Origin: Spirochaetales bacterium Spiro_07
GTDB lineage: Bacteria > Spirochaetota > Spirochaetia > Treponematales > Treponemataceae
Assembly: GCA_001603145.1 (NCBI GenBank)
Contig: LVBI01000032.1
Location: 1-64,000 of the forward strand
Reading direction: 5' to 3'
DNA: 64,000 nucleotides
A program made the position numbers and the translations under genes. Under the pieces are notes generated by a model. The model was not told where the DNA came from. It made no database searches and was given only the letters and a program-made list of their open reading frames with translations. Of the stretch, positions 9,718 to 19,300 are shown piece by piece (position 1 is the stretch's first letter; each line of letters begins with the position of its first letter).

Positions 9718-9747
9718 ATTGTAACACAATTTTGATTCCCGTGTAAA
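9718..9747 (-). promoter_or_regulatory. parE promoter, predicted leaderless
   Basis: On the minus strand TTTACA (9747-9742), an 18-nt spacer and an extended -10 TGTTACAAT (-10 at 9723-9718). The parE ATG begins 7 nt downstream, so transcription should begin at or within a base or two of the start codon. It is back-to-back with the nuclease promoter in the same 73-bp gap. Confidence 0.6.
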
Positions 9748-9749
9748 CC

Positions 9750-9778
9750 TTGAAATGGCGCGCTTTATCCCTTATAAT
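9750..9778 (+). promoter_or_regulatory. Promoter of the RNB nuclease gene, predicted leaderless
   Basis: TTGAAA (9750-9755), 17-nt spacer, TATAAT (9773-9778). Only five bases separate the -10 box from the ATG at 9784, and no Shine-Dalgarno sequence is present. Confidence 0.65.
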
Positions 9779-9783
9779 GAGCC

Positions 9784-11691
9784 ATGTTTTCTAAAAATTC
9801 GGTCGTAATTTATAAAAATCAGCCAGCCATAATCATCGAGAACGGTGAAAAATATACTATTCAGTTTGCTTCTGGCCCGAAGTTTCAGCCTGCAACGCAG
9901 AGCGTAAGGCAAAAAGATATTGTGCTTCTTTGCGGTCAAGCTTCAAGCAAATCAATTCAGCCTAAAGAGCTTATCGAAAACGCAGATGCGTTCCTTAAAA
10001 AAGCTTCAGAATACGAAAGCGCGGCTAAAGAAGTTGCGGAGCTTCTGATTTCAGACGGCAACAATGCTGTTTCAATTGCTGAAATCGCGGAGCTTGTTTT
10101 CGGCAGCTTTAATGCAGAAAATGCTTGGGGAATCTACAGCTATTTTCACGATTCGCCGCTGTTTGAAGAAACTTTGACGCAAGACGGCGTAACTTATAAG
10201 TGCCGCAGTGCAGAAGAAGCTGCTGAAATAATGCGGAAAAAATCAGAAAAAGACAACGAAGCCGCCGTGCGTGCAGCCTTTCTTGAAAGGCTCAAATCAA
10301 AGAAGATTCAGCTGCCCGACGATGCAAAATTCATGCAAGAAATTGAAGCTTTTGCTTTGGGAAAGAGCACAAAATCGCGCTATCTAAAGGAAGCAGGTTT
10401 TGCCGAAACAGACGAGAACGCGCATAAGTTGCTGATTGACACAGGTTTCTGGCCTTATTACCGCAATCCGTTCCCTTCAAGGTGGGGGCTTTCGATGCAG
10501 TCTGCAACCCAACGCCTTAGCCATCCGCCGGTTGAAGAGCGGCTTAAGCTTGATACAATTGCCTATGCCATAGACAATTCGTGGAGCGCAGACCCAGATG
10601 ATGCTGTCTGCTTTGACGGCCGGTATCTTTGGGTGCATATCGCAGACCCGGCAAGCACGGTGCTGCCAGATTCTGCTATCGACATTTCTGCAAGGAACAG
10701 GGGCGCAACGCTCTATATTCCAGAAGGGGCGGCGCGTATGCTTGCCGAAGAATCGCTTGAAGACTATGCGCTAGGTCTGACGGAATGGTCGAATGCGCTT
10801 TCGTTCAGGCTTTTGCTTGATGAAAACGGCGCAATCAAAGAAACTGCCGTGCTGAAAACAAGCATAAAAGTTAAGCGCCTTACATATACAGAAGCTGATT
10901 CTCTGTGTGATTCGCCTGAACTTGCGCCGCTTTTTGATATTGCAGAAAGGAATGTAGATAGAAGAAAGGCTGCTTCTGCCGTTTTCATCGAGCTGCCGGA
11001 AGTTCATCTTTCTGTAAAGCAAAGCCCCGGACAGAATGAGTCTGAAATTGCAGTGAATCCGGTTGTGCCTACAAAGTCTTCCGCTATGATTAGGGAGATG
11101 ATGCTTTTAGCAGGCGAGGGCGCGGCGCGGTTTGCGTTCAAGAACAATATACCGTTTCCGTTTGTCAGCCAAGACGAGCCAAGCATTCCGAAAGATTTGC
11201 CGGAAGGGCTTGCCGGACAATACAGGCTGCGCCGTTCAATGCGCTCAAGAAGCGTTGGCATTACGCCTGCAAACCATGCGGGGCTTGGGCTCGGCATGTA
11301 CAGCCAGGTAACAAGCCCGCTCCGTCGTTACAGTGATTTGGTGGCGCACCAGCAGTTAAGGGCTTTTATAGACGGCAAGAAGCTTCTTGACAAAGATTCC
11401 GTCCTTGAAAGAATTTCTGCCGGAGACGCTGCAGCTTCGGCTGCCGTAAAAGCCGAGCGGAAGAGCAATCTTCACTGGACATTGTGCTATTTGAAGCAGA
11501 ATCCTGATTGGGTCGGGAAGGGCGTAATTGTTGAGCTGAAAGACAATAAGGCTGTGGTTCTTATCCCCGAACTCGCGCTTGAAACGCAGGTTTCAGCTCC
11601 GTCTGGTGCAGCATTGAATCAAGAGATAAGTGTCGTTCCTGCTAATATCGATATTCCAAAACAGCTGGTTACTTTCAAAATAAAGGCATAA
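9784..11691 (+). CDS. RNB-domain (RNase II/R-type) exoribonuclease
   Basis: A 635-residue 3'-5' exoribonuclease-like protein. The RNB catalytic signature AIDNSWSADPDDAVCFDG (about 262-280) has the metal-binding aspartates. The downstream RNB features RRYSDLVAHQQL (about 512-523) and a conserved Arg-rich segment are also present. The N-terminal region (about 1-230) is not a classical cold-shock pair and resembles the winged-helix N-terminus of the RNB proteins of cyanobacteria and spirochaetes. A short beta-rich C-terminus stands in for a full S1 domain. Likely role is RNA turnover. It is divergent from parE with its own leaderless-type promoter. Confidence 0.88.
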   Translation: MFSKNSVVIYKNQPAIIIENGEKYTIQFASGPKFQPATQSVRQKDIVLLCGQASSKSIQPKELIENADAFLKKASEYESAAKEVAELLISDGNNAVSIAEIAELVFGSFNAENAWGIYSYFHDSPLFEETLTQDGVTYKCRSAEEAAEIMRKKSEKDNEAAVRAAFLERLKSKKIQLPDDAKFMQEIEAFALGKSTKSRYLKEAGFAETDENAHKLLIDTGFWPYYRNPFPSRWGLSMQSATQRLSHPPVEERLKLDTIAYAIDNSWSADPDDAVCFDGRYLWVHIADPASTVLPDSAIDISARNRGATLYIPEGAARMLAEESLEDYALGLTEWSNALSFRLLLDENGAIKETAVLKTSIKVKRLTYTEADSLCDSPELAPLFDIAERNVDRRKAASAVFIELPEVHLSVKQSPGQNESEIAVNPVVPTKSSAMIREMMLLAGEGAARFAFKNNIPFPFVSQDEPSIPKDLPEGLAGQYRLRRSMRSRSVGITPANHAGLGLGMYSQVTSPLRRYSDLVAHQQLRAFIDGKKLLDKDSVLERISAGDAAASAAVKAERKSNLHWTLCYLKQNPDWVGKGVIVELKDNKAVVLIPELALETQVSAPSGAALNQEISVVPANIDIPKQLVTFKIKA

Positions 11692-11739
11692 AAAACTGTA
11701 TCATTGCTGTGCTTGAAATAAGCCCAAATGCATACATGA

Positions 11740-11812
11740 GATTGTCGGGTCGAGCCCGGCAATGACATATGGGGCAAGCCCGACAATGACGCATGATGTG
11801 TGCCTGACATGA
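11740..11812 (-). repeat. REP-like repeats, two units
   Basis: On the minus strand two units beginning GTCATTG occur in tandem, the second with a hairpin GTCATTGCCGGGC/GACCCGACAATCT. This is the same family as the elements at 49262 and 22550. They lie in the convergent gap between the nuclease gene and the ABC ATPase gene. Confidence 0.5.
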
Positions 11813-11844
11813 CATTGCTGTTTTTTGCTTCTAAGCTTTAAAAT

Positions 11845-11876
11845 AAAAAAACCTGCCAGAAACGGCAGGTTTTTTT
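11845..11876. terminator. Bidirectional rho-independent terminator
   Basis: A7-ACCTGCC, loop AGAAAC, GGCAGGT-T7. The symmetrical A and T runs let it serve both the upstream plus-strand nuclease gene and the convergent ABC ATPase gene. Confidence 0.9.
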
Positions 11877-11895
11877 GTCTTATTCAAAGCACAAG

Positions 11896-13008
11896 TTAAG
11901 CTGATGTAACCTGTTCACAGATGTTAAGTTCTGTGTCTTTGTCAAAGAACTTGCTCTTTTCCATAACAGGTGTGAAATTGACTGTTTCGCCAATTGCATA
12001 CTTGTTGTCTGGAGAACAACGAGCAGTGATAGACTGTGACTTTGTTGTCAAGAACAAGTTTGTTTCAGCACCGAGTGGTTCAATAACAGAAACTTTCATC
12101 TGCATGTTGTTTGTAGCAGCAGGTGTCTTGTTGAATACAAGGTCTTCTGGACGGATACCGAAGTAAACTTCTTTTCCGATGTAAGCCTTCAAAGCCTGTG
12201 CCTGTTCTGGTGTTGGAACAACTTCGAATGTTCCTTCATCAGCGAGCAACTGGCCACCTTTTTCAACAATCTTCACTGTGAGGAAGTTCATTGGCGGCGA
12301 ACCGATGAAGCCGGCAACAAACTTGTTAACCGGGTGGTTGTACAAGTAGAGTGGTGAACCAATCTGCTGTACTTTTCCGTCTTTCATAACAACGATCTTG
12401 TCACCCATGGTCATAGCTTCAACCTGGTCATGTGTAACGTAAATCATTGTAGCGTTCAAGCGGTGGTGCAAATCAGCGATTTCAGCACGCATCTGAACAC
12501 GGAGCTTAGCATCGAGGTTTGACAATGGTTCATCGAAAAGGAATACTTTCGGATTACGAACGATTGCACGGCCTACAGCAACACGCTGGCGCTGACCACC
12601 AGAAAGTGCCTTCGGCTTTCTATCAAGAAGCTTTTCAATATCGAGGATGCGTGCAGCTTCGCGTACGCGGCGCTCGATTTCAGCTTTGTCTGTCTTGCGG
12701 ATTTTGAGACCGAATGCCATGTTATCGTAAACGGTCATGTGCGGATACAATGCATAGTTCTGGAAAACCATTGCAATGTTACGATCTTTTGGTGGAACGT
12801 CGTTCATCAACTCGCCGTCGATGTAGAGCTCACCTTCAGTGATGTCTTCAAGACCTGCGACCATGCGCAAGGTTGTTGACTTACCACAACCAGAAGGTCC
12901 AACGAATACGACAAATTCACGGTCTTCAATCGTGATGTTCGCATTGTCAACAGCGCGAACATTGCCGTCGTAGACTTTTCCGATGCCTTTAAGTTCTACT
13001 TTTGCCAA
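11896..13008 (-). CDS. Sugar ABC transporter ATP-binding protein (MsmK/UgpC/MalK type)
   Basis: A 370-residue ATPase of the CUT1 carbohydrate-importer class. Walker A is GPSGCGKSTT (about 38-47), the signature is LSGGQRQRVAVGRA (about 134-147), Walker B is VFLFDEPLSNLDAKL, and the switch histidine is in VTHDQVEAMT. A C-terminal regulatory OB-type domain (about 240-370) is typical of MalK. It has no adjacent permease or binding-protein genes, so it may energise several importers, as MsmX does; this is inference. The start is probably TTG (13008), with AAGGAG 8-9 nt upstream. It has a strong terminator just downstream. Confidence 0.92.
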   Translation of the reverse strand: MAKVELKGIGKVYDGNVRAVDNANITIEDREFVVFVGPSGCGKSTTLRMVAGLEDITEGELYIDGELMNDVPPKDRNIAMVFQNYALYPHMTVYDNMAFGLKIRKTDKAEIERRVREAARILDIEKLLDRKPKALSGGQRQRVAVGRAIVRNPKVFLFDEPLSNLDAKLRVQMRAEIADLHHRLNATMIYVTHDQVEAMTMGDKIVVMKDGKVQQIGSPLYLYNHPVNKFVAGFIGSPPMNFLTVKIVEKGGQLLADEGTFEVVPTPEQAQALKAYIGKEVYFGIRPEDLVFNKTPAATNNMQMKVSVIEPLGAETNLFLTTKSQSITARCSPDNKYAIGETVNFTPVMEKSKFFDKDTELNICEQVTSA

Positions 13009-13128
13009 TTAAGGGCTCCTTAGAATTATTTTATAAAAACAGTTTAAGCCATAAAAACTCAACTGTCAAACGAAATTTTACAAATTCCGGCGCAAATTCT
13101 GCTAAAGTTTTTTGCAAGTTTCTGCAAA

Positions 13129-14394
13129 CTAATTTGCAAGTGCCTCGTTCACTTTCTTGTATGCGTCTTTCTTCTTATAATCCCATGTGTAAAGGCCGCA
13201 GTACGGGCCGTTCATCTTATAAGAATAATCTGATTCGGGCAGACCCGGGTTGTCGAGAAGCCCCCAAATTGCCCAGCATGTGAATTTGCCGTCGCAAGTG
13301 CTGTTGATGTCTTTAATCATCTTTGCGAGTTTTCCATAGAATTCAGCATGTGTGACAATAGAATAATTGTCTTTCTGATAGTTCCGCACAGCCATTTCAG
13401 TTATTTGCACCTGCAAGTCTTTCTTTGCATAAACTTCGATTGCTTCTTTTATTAAGCGAATGTCGTTCGGGTTCATGCAGCCGCTCTGCGTGCCGTAACC
13501 GCCCACGTAGCACTGCATTCCGATGCCCTGGCACAATTTGCTGCCATCCGGGTTAATCTTGTCTTTGGCGTTGATTTCATCGATTAAGTTGCAGATTGCA
13601 GTTCTTTTGCCAACTTGGAATGTGTTGTAATCATTATAGAAAAGCGTGATGTCGTAGCCGTTCTTTTTTATGCAGTCATACGCATATTTAAAAGCATATT
13701 TAACGTAATCGTGCCCGATTGTTTCATAGAACAAGTTCTTTGTGCCGCCTCTCGTCGTTCTTACGTGGCTCTTGTCATCAGCCTTGAAGTCGCCGCCGTC
13801 GCCGACAGCTTCGTTTACAACGTCCCATGCGTAGATTACGCCCGGGTACTTCGTCTCAAAATGAACGATGACCTGCTCGATGTAGTTCTGAAGCCGCTTA
13901 AGCATCACATCTTTTGAAGCGAAAGTCTTGTTCTTATAGTCTTCGTAGAAAAACCATTCAGTCATGTATGCATCCCAGACAAGTACATGGCCACGCACTT
14001 TAAGCCCTGCTTCCTGAGCAAAATCCATCATCTGGTCTGCCTTGTTAAAATTGAGCGCCGGCATTCCGTTTTTCTGGCGTACGCCCCAGTCAAGCAATGA
14101 ATATGCTTTCAGTTCATTTGTGAACGTAACGGAATTGAAATCTCCTTTAAGCATATTCTTATGCTTTTCGTTGTTAATCTGTTCATAGCCGATAGCGCCG
14201 CCCATCATAAAGCCATGCGGCGCGGCAAGCTCGTAAAGCGGTTTCATCTCAACAGGTGCAGCCTCAGTTTTTTGCTCTGCCTGTTTAGATGTGTCAGCCT
14301 TTTGAGCTTCTTTCTTTCCTGTGCAGCTCAAACATTGCAAAGCGGCAATGTATAAAAAGCACGAAACAAGAACCAGCCTATTTCTTTTCATCAT
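13129..14394 (-). CDS. GH10 endo-1,4-beta-xylanase lipoprotein
   Basis: A secreted xylanase of glycoside hydrolase family 10, about 421 residues. The N-terminus has a lipoprotein signal ending in the lipobox-like LSC (Cys about residue 24) and then a short Lys/Glu-rich linker. The TIM-barrel domain (about 55-415) shows the acid/base glutamate in WDVVNEAVGDG (about 194) and the nucleophile in QITEMA (about 333), with RGHVLVWD upstream. ATG codons at 14394 and 14391 follow AAGGAAGGATT, so the longer reading frame to 14451 is not needed. It should be anchored at the cell surface or periplasm and cut xylan. Confidence 0.93.
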   Translation of the reverse strand: MMKRNRLVLVSCFLYIAALQCLSCTGKKEAQKADTSKQAEQKTEAAPVEMKPLYELAAPHGFMMGGAIGYEQINNEKHKNMLKGDFNSVTFTNELKAYSLLDWGVRQKNGMPALNFNKADQMMDFAQEAGLKVRGHVLVWDAYMTEWFFYEDYKNKTFASKDVMLKRLQNYIEQVIVHFETKYPGVIYAWDVVNEAVGDGGDFKADDKSHVRTTRGGTKNLFYETIGHDYVKYAFKYAYDCIKKNGYDITLFYNDYNTFQVGKRTAICNLIDEINAKDKINPDGSKLCQGIGMQCYVGGYGTQSGCMNPNDIRLIKEAIEVYAKKDLQVQITEMAVRNYQKDNYSIVTHAEFYGKLAKMIKDINSTCDGKFTCWAIWGLLDNPGLPESDYSYKMNGPYCGLYTWDYKKKDAYKKVNEALAN

Positions 14395-14665
14395 AATCCT
14401 TCCTTGATATTTGGTGATAATATTTGTTGATGCTGAAAGTATGGCATACAACGGAAAAAAACAAAATAGGGGAATGTTCTATTGTGGCAGTTGTGCTTTA
14501 AGACTTGTAATTTATACAGAAAAAAAATGAAATGATTATATGCATAAGAATAACGATAAAAAAGAAGTATTCGATTGCAAAAATCAAGAATAATTCCCCC
14601 TATACGGGGAGAAAATTTGAAAATTCTTCACCGTATAGGGGAGATGTAAGCTTGCTTTGCACGAA
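14395..14665. other. Upstream region of the xylanase gene with inverted repeat
   Basis: No gene is seen. At about 14597-14637 the sequence CCCCTATACGG is repeated inverted as CCGTATAGGGG with a 23-nt spacer, and the first arm is itself part of a small palindrome CCCC-TATA-CGGGG. An ATAGGGGA segment recurs at about 14467. The remainder is AT-rich. The repeats could be operators for the xylanase gene, but this cannot be shown from sequence. Confidence 0.4.
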
Positions 14666-14706
14666 CAAAAAAAGCCGTGAATGAATCGCTCATTCACGGC
14701 TTTTGC
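14666..14706. terminator. Strong terminator downstream of asnS
   Basis: A 15-bp perfect stem AAAAGCCGTGAATGA (14670-14684), loop ATCGC, mirrored arm 14690-14704. On the minus strand it is followed by a T run, so it should terminate asnS; the plus-strand T run makes it bidirectional. Confidence 0.88.
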
Positions 14707-14724
14707 TTTTGTAGCTTATTCAGC

Positions 14725-16170
14725 TTAGAAATCTGCCAGTTTCGGGGCGCGCGGGAATGGAATTACGTCGCGGAGGTTGCCCATGCCGGTTACGTAGCGG
14801 ATAAGACGCTCAAAGCCCAAGCCGAAACCAGAGTGCGGCACTGTGCCGTACTTGCGGAGGTCAAGGTACCACCAGTAATCTTCTGGCTTCATGCCAAGCT
14901 CTTTGATGCGGCCGACAAGCTTGTCGTAGTCAGATTCGCGCTCTGAACCGCCGATAAGCTCGCCGATACCAGGAACAAGCACATCAACCGCGCGCACAGT
15001 TTTCCCGTCCGGGTTGAGCTTCATATAGAAAGCCTTGATTTCCTTTGGATAGTCGTAAACCATGACAGGCTTCTTGAAAGTCTGTTCCGTAAGATAGCGT
15101 TCATGCTCTGTCTGAAGGTCGCAGCCCCAATAAGCCTTGAACTCGAATTTATCGTTGTTCTTCTCAAGCTCTTTGATTGCGTCTGTATAAGAAATGCGCA
15201 CAAAGTCTGAATTTGCAACATGCGTCAAAGTTTCAATCAAGCCTTTCTGAATGCGGCTGTCAAAGAATTCCATGTCTTGGCGGCATTTTGTCAAAGCCCA
15301 GTTCAAAAGATACTTGACGAATTCTTCGGCGATATCCATATCATCTTCAAGCTCAAAGAAAGCCATTTCAGGCTCAATCATCCAGAATTCCGCAAGGTGG
15401 CGCGGTGTGTTCGAATTTTCGGCGCGGAAAGTAGGACCGAATGTGTAAACACGCGAAAGCGCGGTAGCATAAGTTTCAGCTTCAAGCTGACCAGAAACTG
15501 TAAGGTTTGCAGCCTTGCCGAAAAAGTCTTTGCTGTAGTCAACGAGGTTGCCCGCCTTAGAAACGTCCATGCCTTTTGCGCCGGCCTTTACGCCTTCTTC
15601 GGCGATGCGCTTCAAGTCAAGCGTAGTAACTTGAAACATTTCGCCTGCACCTTCGCAGTCGCTGCATGTGATGAGTGGCGCGTTGAAATACTGAAAGCCG
15701 CGCTCTTGAAAGAACGTGTGTACGGCAAATGCAAGCTGGCTTCTCATGCGGGCAACAGCACCAATCATGTTTGTGCGCGGGCGCAGATGTGCAATTTCGC
15801 GCAAGAATTCAACAGAATGGCCTTTTTTCTGAAGCGGGTAGTCTGACGGAGATTCGCCCAAAACTTCGATTGTCTGCAAGGTAATCTCTATAGCCTGACC
15901 AGAAGCCGGCGACGGAATGATTGCGCCCGTAGCCTTGACTGATGCGCCTGTGGAAATCTTTTTGAAAGCAGCTTCTATATCATTAGAATTTGCATTGCCG
16001 GGATTATTGCGGTCGAAGGTCAGCTGAACAGATGCAAAGCAAGAGCCGTCGTTGACCTGAATAAAACAAAGGTTCTTTGAGTCGCGCATCGTGCGCACCC
16101 AACCGCATACCGTAACCGTCCTTCCGTCCGGTTCTGAAACAAGCAAATCTTTAATCAATTGAGTTTTCAT
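14725..16170 (-). CDS. asnS: Asparaginyl-tRNA synthetase
   Basis: Class IIb aminoacyl-tRNA synthetase, 481 residues from the chosen ATG. The N-terminal OB-fold anticodon domain (about 15-115) includes [12 protein letters not shown]. The class II core has motif 2, [20 protein letters not shown], and motif 3, [15 protein letters not shown]. An Asn-specific reading is supported by overall length and by [11 protein letters not shown]. It charges tRNA-Asn. A GTG at 16188 would extend the frame but has no ribosome-binding site; the ATG at 16170 lies 7 nt after a possible -10 box, consistent with a leaderless start. Confidence 0.95.
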   Translation of the reverse strand: MKTQLIKDLLVSEPDGRTVTVCGWVRTMRDSKNLCFIQVNDGSCFASVQLTFDRNNPGNANSNDIEAAFKKISTGASVKATGAIIPSPASGQAIEITLQTIEVLGESPSDYPLQKKGHSVEFLREIAHLRPRTNMIGAVARMRSQLAFAVHTFFQERGFQYFNAPLITCSDCEGAGEMFQVTTLDLKRIAEEGVKAGAKGMDVSKAGNLVDYSKDFFGKAANLTVSGQLEAETYATALSRVYTFGPTFRAENSNTPRHLAEFWMIEPEMAFFELEDDMDIAEEFVKYLLNWALTKCRQDMEFFDSRIQKGLIETLTHVANSDFVRISYTDAIKELEKNNDKFEFKAYWGCDLQTEHERYLTEQTFKKPVMVYDYPKEIKAFYMKLNPDGKTVRAVDVLVPGIGELIGGSERESDYDKLVGRIKELGMKPEDYWWYLDLRKYGTVPHSGFGLGFERLIRYVTGMGNLRDVIPFPRAPKLADF

Positions 16171-16177
16171 AATTTCA

Positions 16178-16207
16178 ATTATTAGCACTTTTTAGCCATG
16201 TATTCAA
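16178..16207 (-). promoter_or_regulatory. Possible asnS promoter, predicted leaderless
   Basis: On the minus strand TTGAAT (16207-16202), 18-nt spacer, AATAAT (16183-16178), then 7 nt to the ATG at 16170. No Shine-Dalgarno sequence is present. Confidence 0.45.
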
Positions 16208-16318
16208 GGCATATGCGGTTTGCAAAAGATTTGTCTATAGAAAAAGTTTGCCTCCTTTATACATTGTAAATAAATTTTGTAAATCATCATAATAAATTTA
16301 CGCTTTTCTGTTTTTGAG

Positions 16319-16327
16319 TGGTATAAT
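16319..16327 (+). promoter_or_regulatory. Extended -10 promoter of the EAL gene, predicted leaderless
   Basis: TGG-TATAAT forms an extended -10 element (TATAAT at 16322-16327). The -35 match is poor (TTTACG with 19-nt spacing). The ATG at 16335 is 7 nt downstream, with no Shine-Dalgarno sequence. This argues that the earlier TTG/ATG codons at 16314 and 16326 are not used. Confidence 0.5.
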
Positions 16328-16334
16328 GCTTTTG

Positions 16335-19300
16335 ATGCCATATCAAACAAATGAAGTGTTACATTTAATAAACGGAAATTCATCTCTGTTTTCGCAAATT
16401 GCGTTCTTGGCTGGCTTTATTGTCTTGTTTTTGATTACATGCGTCATTGTTTTTATGGAAATAAGGACAAGGCGCAGGCTTCAGCAAGAAATTAAGCGCA
16501 CCAAGCTTGCAGAAGAAGAGACAAACGCATCTATGGCGCAGCTCGGCAAATACGTGTGCCATTTCGACGTAGACGCAAAAACAATGACAATGCCTAAAGC
16601 TTATGCGCTTGAAAGGAATATCCCTTTTTATTATGAAAATGCCCCGGAAAGCGTTATCGAATTATCAAAAAAATATATGCGTAACGAAGATTACGAGCGT
16701 CATCAATTCTTTTACGAAACAATTCTTGAAGGGCAGCCGAGCGGCTCTGCCACATTCATGATAAATACGCCAGATTCAAAGACTGTCTGGGAACGCTACA
16801 GCTACGTTACAGTCTTTCAAGACGACAAGCCTGCAAGGGTTCTGATAACGATTGAAGACGTTACGGCGCAGCGCGAAAAGGCGCTGATATACGAACGTTT
16901 TGTCACCGAATCACTGACGTTCGGACCTTCAGACAAGCACATTTATATAGGCGTAGACGTAACAGATGATTCGATTGACTCTGTGCCTGAATCTATGCCG
17001 ATAGATTTGGCCGACCTTAAGAAGCTTAACATTGATGAATTTGCAGAATTATTAAAGCTTGAGCTTTACAGCAACGAAGAAGGCGTTACGGCGAAAGAAC
17101 ATTACACAAGAAACGCGCTTCTTGTCTCTTTTGCTTCGCAGAATTATTCGTCTATAGATGACTGGCACACTGCTGAATCTGATGATATGCGCTGGTACCG
17201 CGTTAGCCTTCAGCTTGTTGAAGACCCGTTCAACAGGCACATAATGGCTCTTTTTGAGGTGCAGGACATAACGGAGCTTAAGGCGCGCGAGCTTTCGCTT
17301 TTGAAGCAGGCTAAATATGACAGCATTACAGGGCTTTATAATTTTTCTGCCACAGAAGACTTGATACGGCACAATCTTCAGGAAAACATTCAGGCGGCAA
17401 CGCTCTTTACTGTTGAGATTGACAACTTTGGTGTAAATTCGTCTAACGTGGGGCTTGTGAAAACTTCGCAGCTTTTGCGCAGTTTTGCAGATATCTTGAA
17501 GGGCATCTACGCAGAGCCTGCAATAGTCGGCTGTGTTTCAAAAAGCCAGTTCCTAGTCTATTCAAGCAAGATAACGTCAATCCCGATGTTCGAAGAATCT
17601 TGGAAAGAGCTTCAGGACGCATGTTCGTCAGTAACTGTTGACGGCGAAACTTTGAGCATAACATGCAGCGTGGGCGTGGCTCTCGTGCATGACTCATGCT
17701 CAGATTTTTCAGTCTTGTTCAACCGTGCAGACTTGAGCCTTTACCATGCGCGTATGCAAGGCGGAAACACTTTCTGCGTATATTCGCTCTCTCAATGGAA
17801 CAATGTGTCAAGCCTGGAGTCGCAGCGCACCGCGCTTATGATGCTTTCAAACACTTCGTCTAAGAAGCATAAGTACGACACAAGCAATTTCGTTCCGTTT
17901 GACGTGATGCTTCAATGGATTGTGCAGAACAATCTGCTGCTTATAAGCGAATCTACGATGCTGAACGGGCCGTATGACTTTTTGCTGCTCGTCAACCCTG
18001 AAACGCATGAAATTGAGTATATAGAAACCGGCAAGCAGTCTAAATTCAAAAGCGAAATGAAAAGCTGGCAAAAAAAGAAATGCTATGAATTGCTTCTCAA
18101 CGAGAAGGGCAGCAAGGGCGACAGCTATTGCAAAACTTGCAGAAAGTGCGAGAAAGGTCAGTTCAGCATACATCAGCTTTATCTTGAAATATTGAAGAAA
18201 GACTATATAGTCTATGAAAAAAACATAGAGCATGAAGGCTTGACCAAGCATCTGATTGTCTTTACTCATGTAGAAGACATAAGCGAATCTACCAAGATTC
18301 TGCAGCAGAGCTTTGCAAGCCAGTCGTTCCTCTTTGAGTGCATTCAGCCCGGTTTTGACATGGAAAGCGATGTGCGCCTTTATGTAGAAAACGTGCTCAA
18401 GAAGCTTTGCGCGTTCTTTGATTGCGAAAGCGCGTTCGTCTGCACGTTCTCTCATTCAATCGGCACAGTTCAGTACAATATTCCGAAGAACCAGTATCTT
18501 CCTACGGCGCTTGATATTTCGCAGTCTACAATAGACAAATGGTATGAAAAGTCGTCTGCAAACTCAATGGGTCTTATCTTTAATACGGAAGACATAAAGC
18601 AGAAAGACAAGGTTATCTACAATTATTTTGTGCAGCGCGGCATAGAGTCTGTTTGCCTTATTCCGATATGGTGCGAAAACCGCATAAACGGCTTTCTTGA
18701 GCTGCGCAACGGAAAGATTAACCTTTCGGGCATGCCGTTCGTGCTTAACAGCATATCTGTATCGCTTGGCACATACATTAGCAGAATTATTCACCAAGAA
18801 GAGAATGAGCTTCAGTTCTTTCATGATCCGCTTACAGGCTATCTCAATTTTTCAGGTTTTCAGCGCGAAGTAAGGCGTATTCTTTCAAAGAACAAGAAAG
18901 CTAATTTTTCGCTCTGGTATTGCGACATTAAGCGTTTCAAATACATAAACGATTCATACGGCTTTGACGCAGGCAACAGCTTCTTGCGTTATTGGGCTGA
19001 CCACATTGCCGCAAAGCTTCAAGATGACGAGACTTTCTCAAGAATTTCGGGCAACAACTATTGCTTGCTGCTGAACTATCAGAATATCAGCGAGCTTGTA
19101 GCCCGCTTCTATAGAATGGAGCGCAGCCTTTCGCAGTTCTTTGACCGCTTTTACGACAGGCCTTATGAGATTGAGCTTGTTGCCGGCATTTATCTTTTTA
19201 AGCCGGGCAACGAAGACGCAAGCATAGACGAGATGCTCAACCGCGCAAGCATGGCGCAGCGCAACATAAAGCCGCTTCACGGAAGCAACATGGGCTTTTA

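Noticed and set aside
16171-16188. GTG start for asnS
   Set aside because: No ribosome-binding site; the codon would precede the predicted transcription start, and the extra six residues are not needed for the OB fold.
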